This document shows, piece after piece, positions 7,046-10,860 of a stretch of DNA of 10,860 bases; position 1 is the stretch's first letter; each line of letters starts with the position of its first letter. The notes below the pieces were generated by a model, which was not told the origin of the DNA, made no database searches, and was given only the letters and a program-made list of their open reading frames with translations. Source of the DNA: an uncultured Christensenellaceae bacterium (GTDB lineage Bacteria > Bacillota > Clostridia > Christensenellales > Borkfalkiaceae). The position numbers and the translations under genes are program-made. The stretch spans positions 1 through 10,860 of the forward strand of contig CAJUOI010000043.1 in the NCBI GenBank assembly GCA_910588615.1, in the 5' to 3' direction.

Positions 7046-7219
7046 CATAAAAAAAGAAGTGTGAGCCCTCGGATATCGTTCCGCCAACGCTATCGCTAAC
7101 ACTTCTTTTTTTATATCGCTACTGCAATATAATCGAAAGGCGGCGCACCGAAACCAAATTCGTATTTCGCCCCGCGCCTCAACTCAATCCGTAAGGGGAG
7201 GAAGCACAATCACCTTTCG
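7046..7219 (-). ncRNA. Putative ~175-nt small RNA (leftward)
   Basis: Predicted from a near-consensus promoter (7254-7226) and the terminator pair at 7114-7011, with no sizeable open frame between. Near the 5' end CGAAAGGTG can pair with CGCCTTTCG some 75 nt downstream, with one G-U pair. Inside that helix lies a C-rich CTTCCTCCCCTTACGG segment with CCUCC, complementary to Shine-Dalgarno cores. It has no family match that I recognise. The ends are estimates. It could regulate the element's own mRNAs (the first operon gene has AAGGAGG) or host mRNAs, but that is speculation. Confidence 0.5.
7047..7114. terminator. Long bidirectional terminator hairpin
   Basis: Arms 7047-7062 and 7099-7114 pair perfectly over 16 bp, with an A run on one side and a T run on the other, so a G+C-bearing stem (AGAAGTGT/ACACTTCT) ends in T7 on both strands. 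A nested 9-bp stem (GATATCGTT 7072-7080, AACGCTATC 7086-7094) has one mismatch. It is the likely 3' end of the - strand RNA that starts near 7219. Confidence 0.75.
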
Positions 7220-7225
7220 CTTGTT

Positions 7226-7254
7226 ATTATATCATACTGAAAACGAAACGTCAA
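7226..7254 (-). promoter_or_regulatory. Strong leftward promoter
   Basis: On the - strand TTGACG (7254-7249), exactly 17 bp, then TATAAT (7231-7226), preceded by TGA to make an extended -10. It points away from the repressor gene into a region with no protein gene and two terminators. Confidence 0.8.
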
Positions 7255-7267
7255 GCGGTTTTTCAAT

Positions 7268-7332
7268 AAAAAACCGCGCCCCCTTAACGGTTGACGCGGG
7301 TTGACGTGCTGGAACACGTCTGCTTAACTTGC
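7268..7332 (-). ncRNA. Putative ~65-nt small RNA (leftward)
   Basis: Predicted between the promoter at 7367-7339 and a terminator-like end in which CCGCG (7299-7295 on the - strand) pairs with CGCGG (7278-7274), or AACCG with CGGTT, before a run of T (7273-7268). An internal hairpin GACGTG/CACGTC lies at 7303-7320. No open frame of note is present. It ends just before the -35 of the next leftward promoter. The ends are estimates and the terminator is weaker than that of its neighbour. Confidence 0.4.
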
Positions 7333-7338
7333 ACTACG

Positions 7339-7367
7339 ATTGTACCGCAACCCGCCCGAAAAGTCAA
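7339..7367 (-). promoter_or_regulatory. Leftward promoter just after the repressor gene
   Basis: On the - strand TTGACT (7367-7362), 17 bp, then TACAAT (7344-7339). The -35 begins 7 bases past the stop codon of the repressor gene, so it drives a transcript separate from that gene. Confidence 0.7.
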
Positions 7368-7373
7368 GCGTTT

Positions 7374-7658
7374 TTACGAAAATTTTATATCGCCGTTGCC
7401 CGAGTGGTTAACGGAATTGATATTGTATTTTGCCGAATAGGTTTTTGCGCCTGTTTCGTCTTCAAGCCCAAGCAGATAGTCTGCCGATACCTCGAAGAAT
7501 ACGGCAAGGCGGATAAGGTAGGATATTTTTGGTTCGTTTACACCGTTTTCCCAATTTGAAATAGCCCCGTCGGTTGTATTGATTTTTTTTGCTAATTGTT
7601 TCATGGAAAGCTTTTTTTCTTGTCGAAGCTCCCGCAATCTAATTGAAAATACCGCCAT
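7374..7658 (-). CDS. XRE/Cro-CI family transcriptional repressor
   Basis: A 94-residue protein with an N-terminal HTH_3 domain: LRELRQEKKLSMKQLAKKIN, then the recognition helix TDGAISNWENG, and the family ending SADYLLGLED near residue 60. The remaining ~30 residues are polar and lack the peptidase domain of LexA/CI-type repressors, so its release is probably not by RecA-driven self-cleavage. AAAAGGGG precedes the ATG at 7658 on the - strand. It is divergent from the operon at 8124-10860, and three palindromic sites lie in the gap. By analogy with phage and mobile-element repressors, it likely shuts off the rightward promoter and controls itself. Confidence 0.9.
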   Translation of the reverse strand: MAVFSIRLRELRQEKKLSMKQLAKKINTTDGAISNWENGVNEPKISYLIRLAVFFEVSADYLLGLEDETGAKTYSAKYNINSVNHSGNGDIKFS

Positions 7659-7677
7659 TTTTTACCCCTTTTAAAAA

Positions 7678-7683
7678 ATTATA
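7678..7683 (-). promoter_or_regulatory. -10 of the repressor promoter
   Basis: TATAAT on the - strand (7683-7678), 20 bases before the repressor ATG. No good -35 is visible at the expected distance. Operator 1 (7684-7697) lies immediately upstream in the spacer, so the repressor could control its own synthesis. Confidence 0.6.
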
Positions 7684-7697
7684 CTTAGAAATTTAAG
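7684..7697. promoter_or_regulatory. Operator site 1
   Basis: CTTAGAAATTTAAG, an imperfect copy of the CTTAG-N4-CTAAG palindrome with one half-site mismatch. It abuts the -10 of the repressor promoter. Confidence 0.65.
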
Positions 7698-7705
7698 TAA
7701 AAGGC

Positions 7706-7734
7706 TTGACGCTTAGAATTCTAAGCATTATAAT
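7706..7734 (+). promoter_or_regulatory. Rightward operon promoter
   Basis: TTGACG (7706-7711), a 17-bp spacer and a perfect TATAAT (7729-7734). Operator 2 fills most of the spacer and operator 3 covers the start site (about 7741), so bound repressor would block RNA polymerase. The promoter reads into the five-gene operon through a long leader. Confidence 0.9.
7712..7725. promoter_or_regulatory. Operator site 2
   Basis: CTTAGAATTCTAAG, a perfect 14-bp palindrome between the -35 and -10 of the rightward promoter. Its centre is 28 bp from that of site 1. Confidence 0.8.
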
Positions 7735-7741
7735 GCAGTTA

Positions 7742-7755
7742 CTTAGTTTTCTAAG
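7742..7755. promoter_or_regulatory. Operator site 3
   Basis: CTTAGTTTTCTAAG, with perfect half-sites, at the predicted start of the rightward transcript. Its centre is 30 bp from that of site 2, so the three sites sit about three helical turns apart on one face of the DNA. Confidence 0.75.
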
Positions 7756-7959
7756 TACTCTCACGACAACAAGCCAACAACAGCGGAGGAAAACAAGCCG
7801 GTCGGGAAAATCTCGAAGGCGTACGACTTCGGGCGGGTACCCAAAGGCGGAAAAGAGAATAGCGCAAAATCTCACAAATTCGTTGCCTTTATTCCCGCGC
7901 GAAGCTCTCGGAAGCCTTTCCCTCCGACAACAGAAACGAAACCGCTGAAAACATGGATT

Positions 7960-7996
7960 AAGGCGTTTGCATTGTGAGAGGTGCAAGCGCCTTTTT
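7960..7996 (+). terminator. Leader terminator (possible attenuator)
   Basis: AAGGCGTTTGCA (7960-7971) pairs with TGCAAGCGCCTT (7982-7993), 12 bp with one G-U pair and a 10-nt loop, and runs into TTTTT (7992-7996). It lies in the path of the operon transcript, about 130 bases before the first gene. Confidence 0.7.
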
Positions 7997-8002
7997 CCGT
8001 GT

Positions 8003-8085
8003 AATCCCCGATAGCGGGGACGAAAAGCGACGCAGCGCGCGTTGATCAAGCAATCAGAACGGAAAAACGTCCCCCCTTCGGGGGA
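8003..8085. repeat. Two-hairpin element, copy B
   Basis: AATCCCCG-ATAG-CGGGGA, a 47-nt middle with CGCAGCGC, TGATC and CGGAAAAA, then TCCCCC-CTTC-GGGGGA (8070-8085; as RNA a C-UUCG-G loop is possible). The distance from AATCCCC to CGTCCCC is 65 bases, the same as in copy A (6886-6970). About 28 of the 47 middle bases agree without gaps. Confidence 0.65.
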
Positions 8086-8090
8086 TTAAA

Positions 8091-8110
8091 GGTGGAAGAC
8101 GTCTTCCACC
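8091..8110. repeat. 20-bp perfect palindrome before the first ribosome binding site
   Basis: GGTGGAAGAC (8091-8100) is followed directly by its reverse complement (8101-8110). AAGGAGG starts 4 bases later at 8114. It may be a dimer-binding operator, or an RNA hairpin that sets access to the ribosome binding site. Confidence 0.8.
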
Positions 8111-8123
8111 AAAAAGGAGGATT

Positions 8124-8408
8124 ATGAAAAGGAAATACCACGGGCGGCACGTCGTGGAAGAGAAGAAGAGCCGCAAGCCGTTGACGCGGAAAAACATGCT
8201 ATTGCGGTTGCGGGAGATTTATGAGTTGATTGATCCGAAATACGCGATACAGCTTACGGCGGACGACGTGGAGATTATCGACTACAATTTTGCGCTGGCG
8301 CAGATGTTTGAGCATATCCACGCAAAGGGCGAGGTGCAGGCAATCGGCTTTGAAGCGGATATCGGCGGGGAGGAGGACGACGAGGAAGAGGAGGACGAGG
8401 ACGAATGA
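8124..8408 (+). CDS. Small protein with acidic tail, function unknown
   Basis: 94 residues. The N-terminus is basic (KRKYHGRHVVEEKKSRKPLTRKN), the middle looks helical (LLRLREIYELIDPKY, then DDVEIIDYNFALAQMFEHIHAKGE), and the last 14 residues are almost all Asp/Glu (GGEEDDEEEEDEDE). I recognise no family. AAGGAGG at 8114-8120 is the best ribosome binding site in the operon, so this gene is probably well translated. The basic head and acidic tail would suit a DNA mimic, a small regulator or a recombination accessory factor, but nothing here decides. It overlaps the next gene by 4 bp (ATGA). Confidence 0.75.
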   Translation: MKRKYHGRHVVEEKKSRKPLTRKNMLLRLREIYELIDPKYAIQLTADDVEIIDYNFALAQMFEHIHAKGEVQAIGFEADIGGEEDDEEEEDEDE

Positions 8409-8752
8409 GGATACACGACGGATTCTATTTAGACGGATTCACGCGGCAGGATAAGGGCGAAGCGGGGGCGGTGTTCGTGCATTACGAAGAGGTTACGCCC
8501 GTACAGCCCACCGTGCGCAGTACGCCCGTAACGCTCCAACAGACGGGCGCGCTTGTGTTCTCGCTATCCGTTCCGATAGAGCTTACGATACCGAAACCGA
8601 AGGCGCAGAGGGTAACGGCGTGCGCGATCGTAACGCGGACGAGTAAAAACCGTTATCAGGCGACGGCGTACGACGAACGACGGATCGAGAATTTCAGCGC
8701 AAGCGGGTTGGACGAGTTGCGGCAAATGGTGGCGGAGTTTTTCAAGGGGTGA
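8405..8752 (+). CDS. Hypothetical 115-aa protein
   Basis: Not recognised. It appears soluble, with no signal peptide or membrane helix. The middle alternates as beta strands (TGALVFSLSVPIELTIPKPK, then RVTACAIVTRTSKNRYQATAYD), and a helix closes the protein (SGLDELRQMVAEFFKG). It starts inside the stop of the upstream gene (ATGA), so translation is probably coupled, and ends 4 bases before the next gene. Its fixed place in the operon supports a real gene. Confidence 0.7.
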   Translation: MRIHDGFYLDGFTRQDKGEAGAVFVHYEEVTPVQPTVRSTPVTLQQTGALVFSLSVPIELTIPKPKAQRVTACAIVTRTSKNRYQATAYDERRIENFSASGLDELRQMVAEFFKG

Positions 8753-8756
8753 GAGC

Positions 8757-9419
8757 ATGACGAAGGACGGGAAGGAAAACCGTTTCGGGCGGTTTGTCTT
8801 TACGGACGAGCAGGCGGAACGGGCGGAGGCGGGAGACCATAGCGTAATATGGGAGTTTATCGAGGATAACCGGGGCTATCTTACGGGGTGGGCGAAAAAG
8901 TTTATCCGACGTAAGCTTGATTTTTTGCCGCGCGGGTACATAGAGGCGGACGAAATGCTAAACCAAATCTACGTAGATTTCCCGTTTTATAATTTGGAGA
9001 GCGGAAACAGTTTAAGAATTTCTATTCATCGTTCTTATATCGGCATTACGTGCGGCGGAATATTGCGCAGCGGAACGAACCACGGACGGAGAATAGAAAC
9101 GAGCATAGACGCGCCGCAGTCGGTATCTGTGCGAAGCGGCGACGTTTCGGACGGTAGCACGTTAAAGGACTTACTACCGAGCGGCGAGCCTACGCCCTTG
9201 CAGGTGTTGGAAAACAAAGAACATATGCAAGAGTTAATGCCGCATTACTTCCGCGAAATCGGGCGGATATTCAAGCAGGACGGCGGCGCGACGGTGGGCG
9301 AGCTGTTAGAGTTCGCAGAGAAGGGCGAAGCAAAAAACGGTTTTCAAGATGTTATCGAAGAAGTTTTCTTCGGGTACACGTTCGACGAGGTGAAAGAGTA
9401 TGCAAAACGCACGGCTTGA
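8757..9419 (+). CDS. Divergent sigma-70-like protein without visible region 4
   Basis: 220 residues. Residues ~25-95 resemble sigma region 2: WEFIEDNRGYLTGWAKKFIRR, then IEADEMLNQIYVDFPFYNLESGN, where sigma factors have the core-binding helices and a DLIQEG-like segment. SIDAP, GSTLKDLLP and EPTPLQVLENKE (~120-162) recall the linker of sigma factors (SLDxP, LxDxL, PxxxxE). The C-terminal ~55 residues show no helix-turn-helix where region 4 (-35 recognition) should be. It may bind RNA polymerase core or promoter DNA as an activator, anti-factor or partial sigma. AAGGGG at 8744-8749 precedes the ATG; the end overlaps the next gene by 20 bp. This assignment is from pattern similarity alone. Confidence 0.5.
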   Translation: MTKDGKENRFGRFVFTDEQAERAEAGDHSVIWEFIEDNRGYLTGWAKKFIRRKLDFLPRGYIEADEMLNQIYVDFPFYNLESGNSLRISIHRSYIGITCGGILRSGTNHGRRIETSIDAPQSVSVRSGDVSDGSTLKDLLPSGEPTPLQVLENKEHMQELMPHYFREIGRIFKQDGGATVGELLEFAEKGEAKNGFQDVIEEVFFGYTFDEVKEYAKRTA

Positions 9420-10017
9420 TTATGGATTAAAAAGAAAGCTTTTTCGGCAGAGCAAAGAGCTTTTCGCGGCGTTGGACGTAGAGCTAACGGAAGAACAGAA
9501 AGCGCGCTTAAATGAATTATCCGAGAGCCGAAAAAAGACGCTTGCAAGAAGCAAAGAGCGATCGAGGGAATATTATTACGCCCATCGCGAGGAGATAAAC
9601 GCCAAGAGGCGCGCGAAAATGGCAAGCGAAACGGAAGAAGAGAAGGAAGAAAGGCGCGCAGCGAAGCGGGCTTATTATGCCGCGCACCGCGAAGAAATAA
9701 GGGAACAAAATAGGCAGAAGTACGCAGAGAACCCCGAAAAATACCGCAAACCCAAAGATAAGCAAAAGGAAATATCCGCGAGATTCTGGGAGCGAAACCG
9801 CGAGCGGATAAATTTGAAGCGGAAAGCGTATCGAGATGCGCACCGCGAAGAGATAAGGGCGAAGGCAAAAGCATACCGAGAGTCACACCGCGAAGAGATA
9901 AAAGCATGGAAGAAAGCATACCGAGAGGCGCACCGCGAAGAAGTCAAAGCAAAGGAAAAGGCATACCGCGCCGCCAAACGGGCGCAGGCGGGCGAAACGG
10001 GGGCGGGCGATGTCTGA
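9400..10017 (+). CDS. Highly charged repeat protein, likely alpha-helical
   Basis: 205 residues, very rich in Arg, Lys, Glu and Ala. Residues 142-186 are three copies of a 15-residue unit of the form KAYRxxHREEIxAxx, with a fourth partial copy after them; looser copies (YYYAHREEIN, YYAAHREEIR) lie earlier. The pattern predicts a long helix or coiled coil. Similar YRxAHREE repeats occur in phage and mobile-element proteins, sometimes next to nuclease or DNA-binding domains, but no catalytic domain is visible here. It could bind nucleic acid through its basic side chains. The ATG at 9400 lies inside the upstream gene and the stop overlaps the recombinase start by 8 bp. Confidence 0.7.
   Translation: MQNARLDYGLKRKLFRQSKELFAALDVELTEEQKARLNELSESRKKTLARSKERSREYYYAHREEINAKRRAKMASETEEEKEERRAAKRAYYAAHREEIREQNRQKYAENPEKYRKPKDKQKEISARFWERNRERINLKRKAYRDAHREEIRAKAKAYRESHREEIKAWKKAYREAHREEVKAKEKAYRAAKRAQAGETGAGDV
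9823..9987 (+). repeat. 45-bp tandem coding repeats
   Basis: Units at 9823-9867, 9868-9912 and 9913-9957 plus a partial fourth. Each encodes KAYR, then HREE. The core CACCGCGAAGA recurs at 45-bp steps and also at 9689-9699, outside the array. This is a protein repeat, not a CRISPR array: there are no unique spacers. Confidence 0.85.
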
Positions 10018-10860
10018 ATTAGAGGAAGTCAAGAAAGAGCTTGCCGAGGTTAAGGCGGTGCTTTCAAAGCTGGTAGACGGGCTACACCCGCCCCCGCGGG
10101 AAATATCCTTGCTTGACTATCTGAACGAATGGCTTGTCATCTGCAAAAAGCCGTTCGTGTCCGAAAAGACGTACCGCGATTTGTGCCGCAACGTGCGAAA
10201 ACATATCGCGGAGCGGTTGCCGAATAAATGGCTGTACGAAATCACGACGGACGACTTGCAGGGCTGTTTAAACGCGATACAGCAGACGAGAACGCGCGAG
10301 AGCGTCCACACGGTACTATTGAATGCGTTTGCGCGGGCATACAAGCTGGGATATATCTCCGCGAATCCTTGCGACGAGCTGATATACCGCAAGCACCGAC
10401 GACGCGGGCGCGACGCTCTGACGCGCGAACAGCAAGCGGAGTTTCGGGAGCAGGTGGCAAAGTGCCGTAAACCGTTTAACCGCCTTTTTCTCTTTTACCT
10501 CTTGACGGGGACGAGGAAAGCCGAACCGTTGCTTTTGCGGTGGGACGACGTGCGGGAGCATGAAAACGTGATCGTCTTGCGAGGCACGAAGACGGAAACG
10601 AGTTTAGAACGCCCGTTGCCGTTGTATGACGAGCTGAAAGAGCTATTAAACGCCATGCGCGCCGAGCGCGGGCGAAACGCAATGATTTTTCCCGTATCGC
10701 TTACGGCGATACAAAAGGAGGTAGTAAAACTTCAAAAGAAACTGTCTTTCCGTTTTTCGCTCCATATGTTGCGGCATACGTTTATCACGAACTGCGTAGA
10801 AAACGGGGTAAACATGAAAGCCGTACAACGTTGGGCGGGACATAAGTCGCTTGAAACTAC
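10010..10860 (+). CDS. Tyrosine recombinase/integrase (3' end outside window)
   Basis: 283 complete codons are visible. Residues 1-25 form a short coiled coil (ELEEVKKELAEVKAVLSKL). Next comes the core-binding domain with SLLDYLNEW, then the catalytic domain: first Arg in LTGTRKAE (R169), Lys in GTKTE (K194), HMLRH (H252, R255) and the WAGH motif (H278). The catalytic Tyr should follow within about ten residues of the window end. The ATG at 10010 overlaps the upstream stop by 8 bp. It would cut and rejoin DNA at attachment sites to integrate and excise the element. No separate excisionase is recognisable. As last gene of the repressor-controlled operon its level should depend on the repressor. 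Confidence 0.95.
   Translation, partial: MSELEEVKKELAEVKAVLSKLVDGLHPPPREISLLDYLNEWLVICKKPFVSEKTYRDLCRNVRKHIAERLPNKWLYEITTDDLQGCLNAIQQTRTRESVHTVLLNAFARAYKLGYISANPCDELIYRKHRRRGRDALTREQQAEFREQVAKCRKPFNRLFLFYLLTGTRKAEPLLLRWDDVREHENVIVLRGTKTETSLERPLPLYDELKELLNAMRAERGRNAMIFPVSLTAIQKEVVKLQKKLSFRFSLHMLRHTFITNCVENGVNMKAVQRWAGHKSLET

Larger units (their letters stand above)
7741..8123 (+). promoter_or_regulatory. Long structured operon leader
   Basis: About 380 nt between the rightward promoter and the first start codon. It contains an intrinsic terminator (7960-7996), copy B of the two-hairpin element, and a 20-bp palindrome next to the ribosome binding site. The frame 7747-7977 is open for 76 codons but has no ATG, GTG or TTG start except its last sense codon. 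GGAGG at 7785-7789 has no start codon at a useful distance. The layout suggests control by premature termination or antitermination. Confidence 0.5.

Noticed and set aside
5727..7373. tRNA, tmRNA, RNase P RNA or group I/II intron
   Set aside because: I looked for the hallmark motifs of these RNAs (T-loop GTTCRA with acceptor pairing, RNase P CR-I GAGGAAAGTCC, group II domain V) and did not find a fitting set.
7329..7559. 76-codon + strand frame
   Set aside because: It lies mostly antisense to the XRE repressor gene, which has clear family motifs, and has no ribosome binding site.
7747..7977. 76-codon open frame in the operon leader with a protein-like translation (includes KISKAYDFGRVPKGGKENSA)
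   Set aside because: No ATG, GTG or TTG start except the last sense codon, and another frame is equally open here. A decayed gene is possible but not supported.
9823..9987. Possible CRISPR array
   Set aside because: The units are contiguous, in frame and encode a 15-residue protein repeat; there are no unique spacers.

Overview
The left half (1-5726) is a conserved bacterial housekeeping cluster in the order pyrH, frr, uppS, cdsA, dxr, rseP, all on the + strand. This order, together with the MEP isoprenoid gene dxr, the short strong Shine-Dalgarno sequences and the moderately high G+C codon use, suggests a Firmicutes/Clostridia-type genome, probably an uncultured gut lineage. That placement is inference; there is no rRNA in the window. 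The genes link translation (ribosome recycling), pyrimidine supply (UMP kinase), undecaprenyl carrier synthesis (uppS, with dxr supplying isoprenoid precursors), phospholipid synthesis (cdsA) and regulated intramembrane proteolysis (rseP). A near-consensus promoter stands just before pyrH, a short intrinsic terminator lies between cdsA and dxr, and a strong terminator follows rseP at 5851-5888.

The middle (about 5890-7373) has no convincing protein gene. It is packed with inverted repeats, including a perfect 25-bp-arm hairpin at 6774-6836, several hairpins that read as terminators on the - strand, and a two-hairpin element that recurs about 1.1 kb away with the same internal spacing. Its right part reads as a small-RNA cassette on the - strand: two promoters with exact 17-bp spacers, each followed by a terminator-like hairpin, predicting RNAs of about 65 and 175 nt.

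The right half (7374-10860, open at the window edge) looks like the regulatory and recombination part of an integrated mobile element. An XRE-family repressor on the - strand faces away from a five-gene + strand operon. Between them lie three copies of a CTTAG-N4-CTAAG operator, one sitting exactly in the 17-bp spacer of a TTGACG/TATAAT promoter. The operon leader (about 380 nt) holds an intrinsic terminator, the second copy of the two-hairpin element and a 20-bp perfect palindrome just before the first ribosome binding site. The operon encodes an acidic-tailed 94-aa protein, an unknown 115-aa protein, a divergent sigma-70-like protein with no visible region 4, a highly charged protein with 15-residue tandem repeats, and a tyrosine recombinase cut by the window end. 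All five genes overlap or nearly touch, so the recombinase appears to be under control of the repressor.

The most unusual parts are the hairpin-dense noncoding block with its putative - strand RNAs and repeated two-hairpin element, and the compact repressor/sigma-like/integrase operon. No replication, conjugation, capsid or packaging gene is visible, so a phage, satellite or conjugative identity cannot be assigned here.
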